Shown: piece by piece, positions 18,135 to 26,270 of the stretch
How positions within the stretch are numbered: position 1 is the first letter of the stretch
How the letters are laid out: the number at the start of each line of letters is the position of its first letter
Assembly (NCBI GenBank): GCA_001897755.1
Contig: MKUJ01000010.1
Coordinates: 166,943 to 205,432, forward strand
Reading direction: 5' to 3'
Origin: Afipia sp. 64-13
GTDB taxonomy: Bacteria; Pseudomonadota; Alphaproteobacteria; Rhizobiales; Xanthobacteraceae
DNA length: 38,490 nucleotides
Position numbers and translations under genes: made by a program
Notes under the pieces: generated by a model
Databases searched by the model: none
What the model saw: the letters and a program-made list of their open reading frames with translations, nothing else
What the model was told of the DNA's origin: nothing

Positions 18135-19601
18135 TCAAAAGTCCGTCTTGTGGCTGACCAGCTTGGCACTCGTATAGCAAAGCAGGCCCTCGGTCCCTCC
18201 CTCGCGCCCGTAACCGCTATCCTTGACGCCGCCGAACGGCGTCTCCGCAAAGGATGCCGTCAGATGATTGATGGCGAGATTGCCGCATTCGATCTTCCCG
18301 GAGATCAACGCGACATAGCGGGCCGATTCCGTGAAGGCATAGGCGGCGAGCGCAAACGGCAAGGCGTTCGACCTGCGGATGGCTTCCTCGACCGATTGAA
18401 CCCGCACGATCAGCGCCACTGGCCCGAACGGTTCTTCCAACATCGCCCGTGCGGTGTCGGGCACGTCGGCGAGCACCGTCAGCGGATAGAAATAGCCTTT
18501 GTTGCCGGCCCGTGCGCCGCCGGCCGTCAGGCGCGCGCCCTGTCGCGTCGCATCGATCACCAGTTCATCGATCGCGTCGAGCCTGCGCCGATTGACCAGA
18601 GGCCCCATATCGGACGCCGGGTCCAGCCCGTCGCCCAGCCTGATCCGCGTGGCCCGTTCGGTGAAAGCCGCGACGAACCTGTCATAGACCGCGTCGTGCA
18701 CGAAAAAGCGTGTCGGCGCGACGCAGACCTGGCCGGCATTGCGCGACTTGGTCACCGCGCACAGCGCCGCAACCTTGTCCGGATCGACGTCCTCGCAGAC
18801 GATGACCGGGCCATGCCCGCCCAATTCCATGATCGCAGGCTTCATGTGCTGGCCCGCAAGCGCCGCGAGATGCTTGCCCACGGGAATGGACCCGGTGAAG
18901 GTCACGAGCCGCACCGAGGGATGCGCGATCAGGAAACTGGAAATCGCGGCGGGATCGCCGAAGATCAGGTTCAGCACACCGGGCGGCAGGCCCGCATCCT
19001 GAAACGCTTTCGCCAGCAGCATCGCGCTCCCCGGCGTTTCCTCCGAGGACTTGAGAATAATGGCGCAGCCCGCGGCCAGCGCGCCGCCGACCTTGCGCGC
19101 CGGCGCACTGATCGGAAAATTCCAGGGCGAGAACGCCGCGACGATGCCGATCGGCTCGCGCACCACGGTCAGTTGCATGCCGCTTTCGGCGGGAATCACC
19201 CGGCCATAGAGGCGCCGCCCCTCGGTCGCGTCCCATTCGATCATGTCCGCCGCGCGCTGCACTTCGAGGCGCGATTGCGCGATCGGCTTGCCCTGCTCGA
19301 GGGTCATGACATGCGCGATCGGCTCGGTGCGCTCCCGCAGAAGGCGTACCGCCGCCAGCATGATGTCCTGCCGATGCCGGGGCGACATCGCGCGCCAGAC
19401 GGCGAACCCCTGCTCGGCGGCGGTCACGGCGTCCGCCAGATCGTCCGGCGTCGCATGCGGAACGTGGCCAATCACGGCCTCGTTGCCCGGATTGATGACC
19501 GGGGAGCCCTGGCGAGCGCGCCATGTCCCGCCGATCAACAATTCGATCTTGGGATAGCCGCTCATCTCTCCCGTTTCGCTGGCCTGTGAAGAAGCCGGCA
19601 T
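18135..19601 (-). CDS. Aldehyde dehydrogenase (succinate-semialdehyde dehydrogenase-like)
   Basis: This enzyme of about 488 residues oxidises an aldehyde to the acid with NAD(P). Typical ALDH features are FSPWNFPISAPARKV (cofactor site), FTGSIPVGKHLA, the catalytic Glu in MELGGHGPVIV and the nucleophile Cys in NAGQVCVAPTRFFV, then EEPFGPVALI and PFGGVKDSGYGREGG. It is nearest to the GabD-like semialdehyde dehydrogenases. ATG 19601 lies 12 nt after the stop of the TPP-enzyme gene; ATG 19565, directly behind a GGGAG, gives a more usual N-terminus and may be the real start. It lies second in the operon, between an aldehyde-generating candidate and the acyl-CoA pathway. Confidence 0.93.
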   Translation of the reverse strand: MPASSQASETGEMSGYPKIELLIGGTWRARQGSPVINPGNEAVIGHVPHATPDDLADAVTAAEQGFAVWRAMSPRHRQDIMLAAVRLLRERTEPIAHVMTLEQGKPIAQSRLEVQRAADMIEWDATEGRRLYGRVIPAESGMQLTVVREPIGIVAAFSPWNFPISAPARKVGGALAAGCAIILKSSEETPGSAMLLAKAFQDAGLPPGVLNLIFGDPAAISSFLIAHPSVRLVTFTGSIPVGKHLAALAGQHMKPAIMELGGHGPVIVCEDVDPDKVAALCAVTKSRNAGQVCVAPTRFFVHDAVYDRFVAAFTERATRIRLGDGLDPASDMGPLVNRRRLDAIDELVIDATRQGARLTAGGARAGNKGYFYPLTVLADVPDTARAMLEEPFGPVALIVRVQSVEEAIRRSNALPFALAAYAFTESARYVALISGKIECGNLAINHLTASFAETPFGGVKDSGYGREGGTEGLLCYTSAKLVSHKTDF

Positions 19602-19613
19602 CGCCCATACCGC

Positions 19614-21386
19614 CTAGAAATGCGTGGCGCTCTCGTATCGCGACTTCCAGAAATCGCTCGGATACGGGTACCAGACGTTGCGATAACCGGCCTTGGTCGG
19701 GTCGATATCGACATCGACGACGTAAGGCTCGCCGGAATCGACCGCCTTGCGCACCGCCGGCACGAGGTCTTCGGGATTCTCGACCCGCACCGATTGCGCA
19801 CCCATCGCCCGACCGATCTGGGAATAATCCGGTCCCCACGGGGTGTTGTTTTTCATCCGCTTGTAATCGACGAAGGCGCTGCGTCCGTACTTCTTCTCCA
19901 TCAGTTCGCGCTCGATCAACAGCGAGCGGTTGTTCATGATGATGGAGACCACCGGCTGGTCGTATTCGTAGGCGGTGGCGAGCGTGGCGTTCGAGAACAG
20001 GAAGGAGCCGTCACCGATCAGCGCGATCGCGGGCTGATCGGGGCGCGCGAACTTGGCGCCGAGCACCGCCGGCAGGCTCCAGCCCATGCAGTGGAAGAAG
20101 CCACAATGGTGGAAGTTCGGCCGCAGCGTCTTGAAGAACGGCGGCGAGAACGACAGCAGATGTCCCGTGTCGACGCAGACCGACGCCTCCGGATAGCTTT
20201 CATTGATCAGGCCGCTGACCTGATCGCAGACATAGCCATAGCTCAGGGGCGCCGAGGCGGCGATCAGATCGGCTACCGTTTTGGTCCACTCCGCACGCAT
20301 CTTGTCGATCTGCGCGCGCCACGGCGCGAACCGGGCCGGATCGACGCCGACAGACTTCATCGCCTCGATCAGTTCCAGGATCGCCAGCTTGGGATCGGAA
20401 TGCAGCCCGATCTCGGTCGGATAATTTCTCGCGATCTCCGACTCATCGATGTCGATATGGATCAGCTTGGTCTTTTCGGGGATATTGAAGACGGTCCAGC
20501 CGCCGGTATCGACATCGGAGAAATGCGTGCCGATCGCGACCAGCACGTCGCACTGGCCGGCGGCCTGATTGGCATGCCCCGCGCCCGAACGCCCGACGAC
20601 GCCGACCGACAGCGGCTTGTTCTCCGGATAGGCGCCCTTGCCCATCGTGGTGGTCGCAATCGGCAGGCCGAACGATTCCACCAGCGCCGCCAGCTCCGCG
20701 AAGGCCGCGGAATTATGAATCCCGGACGAAACGAACACCATCGGACGTTCGGCCCTGGCGATCAGCTTCGCCGCCTCCCTGATCCCGGCGGCATCGGGGC
20801 CCGGCGGGCAGATCTCGACCATCTTTCTGGCGCGCCCGAGGTCGTCCATGAAGGTCTCGGAGTGCTGGATGTCGAACGGAATCTGGACGACCACGGGTCC
20901 CGGCCGGCCGGTCACGGCGGTCTTGTAGGCGCGCAGGACCATATCGACCGCGGTGTCCGGCCGCGTGATCATGACCGACTTCTTGGTGTAGGCCTTGACC
21001 GTCTGGGTCCATTCGTCCGGCGCGTAGCGGTAGTATTCCTCGATGCCGCCGCGATCGAGCCAGTGCGTCGATCCGCCGCCGGCCAGCACCAGCATCGCCG
21101 ACGACTCAAAGAAGGCGTTCGACAGGGCCGAGGCGATGTTCATATTTCCCGGCCCGACCGAGGTGCTGACGATCGGAATGGCCTTGTTGTGCCGTGCGCG
21201 ATAGTAGCCGTCCGCCATGTGGACGGCCTGATGTTCGCCGCGCGTCGCCACGCACTTGACGTTGCTCTCATACTCAAACGAGTCGAGCAGCGCCCAGTTG
21301 CCGTGCCCGTTGTAGCCAAACACGACATCCGTGCCGATCGCCTCAAGGGTTTTGACGATCGCGGTCGCGCAACGAACTTTTGTCAT
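19614..21386 (-). CDS. Thiamine-diphosphate-dependent enzyme, acetolactate-synthase-like
   Basis: This 590-residue protein has the three domains of the ALS/pyruvate-oxidase superfamily. The N-terminal PYR domain carries the cofactor-activating Glu at 51 (TRGEHQAVHMADGYYR). A central domain with SSGIHNSAA follows. The C-terminal PP domain holds the ThDP motif GDGSF...NN (458-486). The second-strand motif reads FGYNGHGN instead of the common FGxPG, and the segment after the NN pair (RSLLIERELMEKKYGRS) is unusual. Candidate reactions are 2-oxo-acid decarboxylation or carboligation/lyase; no characterised subgroup fits closely. It is first in the operon, so its product is likely to feed the aldehyde dehydrogenase. 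It is divergent from 21715. Confidence 0.88.
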   Translation of the reverse strand: MTKVRCATAIVKTLEAIGTDVVFGYNGHGNWALLDSFEYESNVKCVATRGEHQAVHMADGYYRARHNKAIPIVSTSVGPGNMNIASALSNAFFESSAMLVLAGGGSTHWLDRGGIEEYYRYAPDEWTQTVKAYTKKSVMITRPDTAVDMVLRAYKTAVTGRPGPVVVQIPFDIQHSETFMDDLGRARKMVEICPPGPDAAGIREAAKLIARAERPMVFVSSGIHNSAAFAELAALVESFGLPIATTTMGKGAYPENKPLSVGVVGRSGAGHANQAAGQCDVLVAIGTHFSDVDTGGWTVFNIPEKTKLIHIDIDESEIARNYPTEIGLHSDPKLAILELIEAMKSVGVDPARFAPWRAQIDKMRAEWTKTVADLIAASAPLSYGYVCDQVSGLINESYPEASVCVDTGHLLSFSPPFFKTLRPNFHHCGFFHCMGWSLPAVLGAKFARPDQPAIALIGDGSFLFSNATLATAYEYDQPVVSIIMNNRSLLIERELMEKKYGRSAFVDYKRMKNNTPWGPDYSQIGRAMGAQSVRVENPEDLVPAVRKAVDSGEPYVVDVDIDPTKAGYRNVWYPYPSDFWKSRYESATHF

Positions 21387-21714
21387 TCTATTACCCTGGA
21401 AATTGGGAGTGATGCCGGATTGGCGGCCACCATGGCTGTCGTGGAGAGAACGTGAAACGCAGCGCGGATTGCGGCAAGTTCCGATCCATCATCGCGCCAT
21501 GCAGTTTCATCATCCGCGGCGGCGGCACTGGTGCAAGGGTATCCGCCGACTTGAGTTAATATCATGCACCGATGACCGTAAGGTAGTGGAAGAAATATCC
21601 GCCATGCCTAGTATTTCTTTCCGCGTGCCATGACAAAACCGGCAGACCGGCGAGTTCGCATCTGCGTGCTTGCCACCGACAACATTTGAGTTGAACCACC
21701 CGGAAGGACCGAGA
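21387..21714. promoter_or_regulatory. 328-bp divergent control region between TPP-enzyme operon and racemase-like gene
   Basis: No gene is seen here. The region must drive both the minus-strand operon and the plus-strand gene at 21715. It holds an 8-bp perfect inverted repeat, AAGAAATA (21590-21597) and TATTTCTT (21612-21619), with half-site centres 22 bp apart, about two helical turns. TTGAGTT occurs twice (21551-21557 and 21685-21691). GGAAGGA at 21702-21708 is the ribosome site of the plus-strand gene. Confidence 0.55.
21590..21619. promoter_or_regulatory. Candidate operator dyad AAGAAATA-N14-TATTTCTT
   Basis: The perfect 8-bp arms are AT-rich inside GC-rich surroundings, and the two-turn spacing suits a dimeric regulator. 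The position, about 95 bp before the racemase-like gene and about 205 bp before the TPP-enzyme gene, suits shared control. The binder is unknown; the LysR protein encoded at 25218 is one candidate. Confidence 0.45.
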
Positions 21715-22527
21715 ATGAAGATCTGGTATCAAAGCATGACGCGCCTGGACACATGGGGAGAGTATGCACGTGTCCTTCCCACCATCCTCGACAAGGTCAA
21801 GGACCCCGATACGGAAATCGAGCTGCACGGCATCACCAAGGTCGGCGGCATCGGCGACCAGTTTCGCTATCTCGAATTCATGGAGACCGCCGAGGTTCTC
21901 GAGAACGTCCAGATCGCGATGGAGCGCGGCTTCGATGCGTTTCTGATCGGCAACACCGGCGAGCCGGGCCTTCGCGAGGCGCGCGAGATCGCCAACATCC
22001 CGGTGCTCGGCCTGCTCGAGACGGCCTCCCTCACCGCCTGCATGATGGGCTCGTCCTTTTCCTTCGTGACCATCAACGAGAAGTACAAGCCGCGCATCAT
22101 CGAGATGGTGCGCCGCCACGGCCTGCAGGACCGTCTCGCCGGCGCTCACCGTATGGATCTCGATCGCATCCTCGATCTCGACGAGGGGTTCGAGAACCCC
22201 GAGGCGCGCAAGCGCATTCTCGATCAGTTCATGAAAGCGGCGCGCCGCAATGTCGATGACGGCGCCGAGGTGGTGATCGCCGCCGGCGGCGTGGTCGTGG
22301 CGCTGCTGGCGCATTGGGACGTCTATCAGACCGATGACGGCACGCCGATCCTGAACGGCATCACCAACCTCGTGAAGATGGGCGAGGCTGCGGTGAAGAT
22401 CCAGCGGCTGACCGGCAGCTTCCATAGCAAGAAGGCGACCTACGCAACGCCCACGCCCGACCAGATCGTCGAGCTCAGGAAATATTACGGAGACAAGATC
22501 TATCCGACCGTCAAGGCGCCGAAATAG
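21715..22527 (+). CDS. Asp/Glu racemase-superfamily protein lacking both catalytic cysteines
   Basis: This 270-residue protein starts at ATG 21715 with GGAAGGA 6 nt upstream. The fold is that of the aspartate/glutamate/hydantoin racemase and arylmalonate decarboxylase superfamily: MKIWYQSMTR first strand, DAFLIGNTGEPGLREARE and the SFVTINEKYKPRIIEMV segment. Where racemases have the first Cys (xxCxDPG) it has Asn 80 (GNTGEPG). Where they have the second (GCAG) it reads AAGG, with A189. Cys109 in LTACMMG is kept in all three paralogues of the window but lies outside the usual catalytic pair. A racemase mechanism is therefore unlikely; decarboxylase, isomerase or lyase chemistry is open. It is the first gene of a plus-strand pair with a TTT binding protein. 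Confidence 0.85.
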   Translation: MKIWYQSMTRLDTWGEYARVLPTILDKVKDPDTEIELHGITKVGGIGDQFRYLEFMETAEVLENVQIAMERGFDAFLIGNTGEPGLREAREIANIPVLGLLETASLTACMMGSSFSFVTINEKYKPRIIEMVRRHGLQDRLAGAHRMDLDRILDLDEGFENPEARKRILDQFMKAARRNVDDGAEVVIAAGGVVVALLAHWDVYQTDDGTPILNGITNLVKMGEAAVKIQRLTGSFHSKKATYATPTPDQIVELRKYYGDKIYPTVKAPK

Positions 22528-22587
22528 AGCGCCCGCACAACGCACCTCAACTGCGGCCAACGCAGTGAATCTGACAGGGAGAACCAA

Positions 22588-23556
22588 ATGCTTTCACGCC
22601 GTCATTTCATTGCAGGCTCGGCCCTGAGCATCGCAACACCCAGCATCGTCAGAGCTCAGGGCTGGCAGGGCAAGACCATCACGCTGATCGTGCCGTTCGC
22701 CGCAGGCGGCGGGACCGACTCGATCGGCCGTATCATTGCCGAGGACATCACCAACACGCTCGGACGGCAGGTCGTCGTCGAAAACCGTCCGGGCGCCGGC
22801 TCCAATATCGGCATAGAGTCCGCCTCGCGGGCCGATCCGGACGGCAACACCATCCTGATCGCCTCGATCGGATTTGCGATCAACCGCTTCCTCTATCGCA
22901 ATCCGGGCTGGGACCCGATCAACGACTTCGATCCGATCTCCTTCATCGGCTTCGTGCCGAACGTCATGGCGGTGCCGAACACCTCTCCAGCCAAATCCGT
23001 GGCTGAGTTCATCGCCTACGCCAAGTCGCAACCCGGCAAATTGACCTACGCATCGGCCGGCATCGGCTCCTCGCTGCATCTGTGTGCGGAGCTGTTCCAG
23101 CGGGTGGCGAAGATCGAGATGCTGCATGTCCCCTATCGCGGCAGCGCGCCCGCGCTTCAGGACGTCATGGCGGGCCGTGTCGATTGCATTTTCGACGTGC
23201 TCACCGCGATCAACCCGCAGGTCCAGGGCGGCACGCTGCGCGGCCTCGCAGTCACCAGCGCGAAGCGCATCAAGGCGTCGGGCAATTTGCCGACGGTCGC
23301 CGAAAGCGGCCTACCGGACTTCGATTTCTCGACCTGGTTCGGCATGTTCGCGCCGAAAAAGACTCCGAAGGACGTGATCAACACCATCAGCCAGGCGGTG
23401 CAGAAAGCGACCAGGACGGCCACGGTCAAGGAGAAGCTCGAAAAGATCGGCGTCGACGTGGTCGGCAGCGATCCCGAAGCGCTGTCCGTCCATGTGAAGA
23501 AAGAACTGGCGCGCTGGGAGCCGATCATTCGCGGCGCCAATATCCAGCCGCAATAA
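22588..23556 (+). CDS. TTT-family (Bug) periplasmic substrate-binding protein
   Basis: This 322-residue extracytoplasmic receptor belongs to the tripartite tricarboxylate transporter family, which binds carboxylates such as citrate, dicarboxylates or aromatic acids. Family signatures are ITLIVPFAAGGGTDSIGRI near the mature N-terminus, VVVENRPGAGSNIG, and the HVPYRGSAPALQDVMAGRVD segment. The leader SRRHFIAGSALSIATPSIVRAQ has a twin Arg and could use the Tat route. GGGAGA precedes the ATG by 7 nt. No tctA or tctB membrane gene occurs in the window, so it is an orphan receptor, as is common for this family in Burkholderiales and Bradyrhizobium. It follows the racemase-like gene by 60 nt and may bind the same ligand. 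Confidence 0.95.
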   Translation: MLSRRHFIAGSALSIATPSIVRAQGWQGKTITLIVPFAAGGGTDSIGRIIAEDITNTLGRQVVVENRPGAGSNIGIESASRADPDGNTILIASIGFAINRFLYRNPGWDPINDFDPISFIGFVPNVMAVPNTSPAKSVAEFIAYAKSQPGKLTYASAGIGSSLHLCAELFQRVAKIEMLHVPYRGSAPALQDVMAGRVDCIFDVLTAINPQVQGGTLRGLAVTSAKRIKASGNLPTVAESGLPDFDFSTWFGMFAPKKTPKDVINTISQAVQKATRTATVKEKLEKIGVDVVGSDPEALSVHVKKELARWEPIIRGANIQPQ

Positions 23557-23560
23557 GCCG

Positions 23561-23602
23561 CAACAAAAAAGAAGACCGGAGAGCGGTATCGCAGCTCTCC
23601 GG
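23561..23602 (-). terminator. Intrinsic terminator of the VOC-SDR unit
   Basis: A 9-bp stem CCGGAGAGC/GCTCTCCGG (23576-23584 and 23594-23602) has a 9-nt loop. Read on the minus strand it is followed by a TCTTCTTTTTTG tract. It lies between the convergent ends of the TTT binding protein and the SDR gene. Confidence 0.85.
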
Positions 23603-23632
23603 CCCTCTCCTCCCCCAAAAGACACCACGATT

Positions 23633-24433
23633 TCAATCGCGGCCGTAGCCTCCATCGACGACGATCACCGAGCCGTGGGTATAGCTCGAGGCCGGCGAGG
23701 CGACGAACAGGATCGTGCTGGCGATCTCATCGATCGTGCACCAACGTTTTCCAGGCAGCGTAATCCGCGCGCCCCACTCTTCCTGAATCTCGGACGAGGT
23801 CCGCGACCCGCCACCCATGGAGTTGCGCCAGCGCTCGAAGCGTTCCGGCGCCACCACGAAATTCGGCACGATGCAGTTGACGCGAATGCCGGAGGGACCG
23901 ACCTCCGCCGCCAGCGCCTTGGTGAAACGGATTTCCGCCGCCTTGGCGGGCCCCGTACAGGTGGACAGGAACGGCGGATCGAGCACCATCAGGCCGGAGC
24001 AGCCGGAGATATTGACGATCGAGCCGCTCCGCGCCTTCTGCATAATCGGAACGAACCGCTGCGCAACGCGGAACTGCGCGAAAAAGTTGAGCTGCATACC
24101 GCCGACCAGATCGTCCTCGGTGACGTCGAGGAAAGGCTTGTAGATGCCCGTGCCGGCATTGTTGATCAGGATATCCACCCGGCCATGAAGGCGCATGACC
24201 TCATCGCGCAGCCGGTCCACCTCGGCGGGCTCTGTGACATCGATCGACAGGCCGGCGATGATCTTGCCGGTGCGCTCGGCAACCTGCGCGATGGCGCCTT
24301 TCAGCACGTCTTCCCGCCGCGCGCAGATCACCACCTCGGCGCCCTCGGCGGCCATGCGTTCGGCGACGCCAAGGCCGATCCCGCTGCTGCCGCCGGTGAT
24401 GACCGCCACCTTTCCTGACAAACCAAGATCCAT
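23633..24433 (-). CDS. SDR-family oxidoreductase with altered active site
   Basis: This 266-residue classical short-chain dehydrogenase/reductase scaffold has the NAD(P) motif TGGSSGIG (13-20), NNAG (91-94) and SIVNISG. The catalytic YxxxK reads T160-G-P-A-K164, so the general-base Tyr is replaced by Thr while the Lys stays. The Ser region is shifted by a residue (NISGCSG). SDRs without the Tyr are often non-canonical enzymes or inactive partners. The C-terminal VVDGGYGRD ending is normal. It lies 97 nt downstream of the VOC gene on the same strand and is followed by an intrinsic terminator, so the two form a short unit. The substrate is unknown. Confidence 0.88.
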   Translation of the reverse strand: MDLGLSGKVAVITGGSSGIGLGVAERMAAEGAEVVICARREDVLKGAIAQVAERTGKIIAGLSIDVTEPAEVDRLRDEVMRLHGRVDILINNAGTGIYKPFLDVTEDDLVGGMQLNFFAQFRVAQRFVPIMQKARSGSIVNISGCSGLMVLDPPFLSTCTGPAKAAEIRFTKALAAEVGPSGIRVNCIVPNFVVAPERFERWRNSMGGGSRTSSEIQEEWGARITLPGKRWCTIDEIASTILFVASPASSYTHGSVIVVDGGYGRD

Positions 24434-24530
24434 CGTCCGTCGTACCTTTCAAACCGCCACGCGGGGCGTATGGGATATGGAGAAAGCGAATTAGTGAAGC
24501 GGCAGGAAGCCAATCACAAAGAAAAGCGCC

Positions 24531-25016
24531 TCATTTGGGCCAGGTGCTCGGATCGTCCGGCTTGAAGCCTTTCTGGATCAGTTCGGTGATCGTGCCGCCG
24601 ACGGCCGTGGTGTCGATATAGGCCGAGCCCGGAGGAGCGCCGTGCTTGATCAGGATCACCGGAAACCCGGCCGCCTCGAACGCGCGGACCGACGCCTGAA
24701 TATCGTCCACCTCGTAACCGAAATGCTCGATGCCCTCGCCACGCTCGCGCAGGAAACGGGCATGAACCTCGTTCTCGCCGCCGGAAGTTTCGATGATCTC
24801 CAGATTAACGTCATCACTGAGCCCGATGAGGGCAATGCTCAGGGTGTATGACGTCACGCGCCCGTAGATCTTCGAGGTGCTGTTGAACTCGAACCGGCGC
24901 ACCGGGCCCGGCAGGATCGGGGCCAGGAACTGCACCGCCTTCTCACGGTCATGAACCGCCATCGCGAAATGATCGAGTCTGGCTCCGGCCAGCAATTGTG
25001 CAATGCGGTCATTCAT
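24531..25016 (-). CDS. VOC-family (glyoxalase/methylmalonyl-CoA epimerase-like) protein
   Basis: This 161-residue protein has two beta-alpha-beta-beta-beta modules. The expected metal ligands are visible: H16 in LDHFAMAV, H98 in EGIEHFGYEVDD and E145 in GGTITELIQ, in positions close to those of methylmalonyl-CoA epimerase. NLEIIE (71-76) supplies further acidic residues. The family includes epimerases, glyoxalases and ring-cleavage dioxygenases. An acyl-CoA or 2-substituted acid epimerase would fit the neighbourhood, but this is inference. It is divergent from the LysR gene, the usual layout for a regulator and its target. Confidence 0.87.
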   Translation of the reverse strand: MNDRIAQLLAGARLDHFAMAVHDREKAVQFLAPILPGPVRRFEFNSTSKIYGRVTSYTLSIALIGLSDDVNLEIIETSGGENEVHARFLRERGEGIEHFGYEVDDIQASVRAFEAAGFPVILIKHGAPPGSAYIDTTAVGGTITELIQKGFKPDDPSTWPK

Positions 25017-25217
25017 CGCTGCGTCATCCTGTTCGGAGGCGTCCTTTGAGCCTTATTCTAATGAGGATGCGACGACCCGTCACTTCGCGAAGCTCAATGC
25101 GTTATGAGCTTTTATCATCCCGGGAAGGCGTGTACCATTTGACGCTTCATCGTAGACATCATCGATGAGCGCGGGTCGCCGATCAGCCGGCAGCGTCTTG
25201 CAGGAGCCCCGAAAGAC
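25017..25217. promoter_or_regulatory. LysR/VOC divergent promoter region with dyad
   Basis: A perfect 7-bp inverted repeat AAGCTCA (25090-25096) and TGAGCTT (25105-25111), with an 8-nt centre, lies between the divergent genes, as expected for a LysR-type operator. A CTAAT element, the motif known for GcvA-type regulators, is at 25058-25062. CTCAATG at 25093-25099 recurs downstream of the LysR gene. Confidence 0.5.
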
Positions 25218-26120
25218 ATGTCGAACGCCTTCCCTCCCCTGAATCCGCTCCGCGTCTTTGAGGTGGCGGCGAGGACGGGAAGTTTTACGGCCGCCGCCGA
25301 GGAAATGCGCGTGACGCAATCGGCGGTCAGCCGCCAGATCGCGACGCTGGAGGGTTATCTCGGTCTGCGCCTGTTCGAGCGCGGTCGCGGCAGCGTCAGC
25401 CTGACGGCCACCGGAGAAAGCTATCGCCGGCAGATCGCGCCCGCCTTCGAGCTGATCGGATCGGCGACGCAGCAACTCGTGACCCAGGGCCGCGTCGAGC
25501 CCCTTCGGATCCGGGTCTACACCATCTTCGCCGCCAAGTGGCTGATCCGGCGTCTGCCGCGATTCCGTGCGCAATATCCCAAGATCAAGGTGCATCTCGA
25601 CAACGCGGTGGCGCCGGTCGATTTCTCGAAAGACCGGATCGATATCGCGATTCCGCTCGGCGACGGCAACTGGCCCGGAACGGAGGCCGAGCTTCTGTTC
25701 AAGGATGTGATCCAGCCGGTCTGCAGTCCGCAACTGCTGAAGGGAGACAAGAGCCTCAAGACCATCGACGACCTGTCCCGCTTCCAGTTGCTGCACTCCC
25801 GCTATCGCAAGAAAGACTGGCCGCATTGGCTCGAGGCGATGGGCAAGAGCGAGGTCATGAAGGAAACGATGACCTTCCCGACCTCCGTCCTCACCTATCA
25901 GGCGGCGATGGAGGGCATCGGCGTCGCCATCGGTCAGGTCAATCTGCTCGGCGAGGATTTTGCCTCCGGAACTCTGGTGCCGTTGTTCGGCCCGCCGATC
26001 GAAAGCGGCCTCGGCTACTACGCGGTCTGGCCGAACGACCGGCCGGTCAGCCAGAAGCTGCGCTCGTTCCTGAGCTGGCTCCGCAAAGAGACCGCCGCGG
26101 CGGCCGTCAAGCCGGCCTGA
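25218..26120 (+). CDS. LysR-family transcriptional regulator (GcvA-like)
   Basis: This 300-residue regulator has an N-terminal winged helix-turn-helix (about 8-66: LRVFEVAARTGSFTAAAEEMRVTQSAVSRQI) and a periplasmic-binding-protein-like effector domain with DIAIPLGDGNW and GIGVAIGQVNLLGEDF segments typical of the GcvA branch. It probably senses an intermediate of the surrounding catabolic genes. Divergent transcription from the VOC-SDR unit and co-direction with the acyl-CoA dehydrogenase and flavoprotein genes make these the best candidate targets. The short dyads described at 25090 and 26144 are possible binding sites. Confidence 0.95.
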   Translation: MSNAFPPLNPLRVFEVAARTGSFTAAAEEMRVTQSAVSRQIATLEGYLGLRLFERGRGSVSLTATGESYRRQIAPAFELIGSATQQLVTQGRVEPLRIRVYTIFAAKWLIRRLPRFRAQYPKIKVHLDNAVAPVDFSKDRIDIAIPLGDGNWPGTEAELLFKDVIQPVCSPQLLKGDKSLKTIDDLSRFQLLHSRYRKKDWPHWLEAMGKSEVMKETMTFPTSVLTYQAAMEGIGVAIGQVNLLGEDFASGTLVPLFGPPIESGLGYYAVWPNDRPVSQKLRSFLSWLRKETAAAAVKPA

Positions 26121-26143
26121 ACCGTTCCGGATGCGCCGTCGTC

Positions 26144-26166
26144 CTCAATGATTGCTCTCAATGATT
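26144..26166. promoter_or_regulatory. Tandem 10-bp repeat CTCAATGATT
   Basis: CTCAATGATT occurs at 26144-26153 and 26157-26166, a 13-bp period, in the gap between the LysR gene and the acyl-CoA dehydrogenase gene. Each copy contains the small dyad TCA-A-TGA. The CTCAATG core also occurs in the LysR upstream dyad, which suggests a shared regulator. Confidence 0.4.
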
Positions 26167-26270
26167 AAAGTGCATGGCGTGATGCGGGATAGGAACTGGC
26201 CTCACCTTCCGCATATGCTCATCTAAGCTGAACGACAGTATCAGCGGCCTGCCGCGGGCGAGAGCATCCC

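Noticed and set aside
19614-21386. Sulfoacetaldehyde acetyltransferase (Xsc) reading of the TPP enzyme, linked to the TauE-like permease
   Set aside because: The N-terminal and cofactor-adjacent segments do not resemble Xsc as I know it, and no phosphotransacetylase is nearby.
19620-21455. 611-codon open frame on the plus strand opposite the TPP-enzyme gene
   Set aside because: Same reason: the minus-strand frame has clear ThDP motifs, the plus-strand frame has none.
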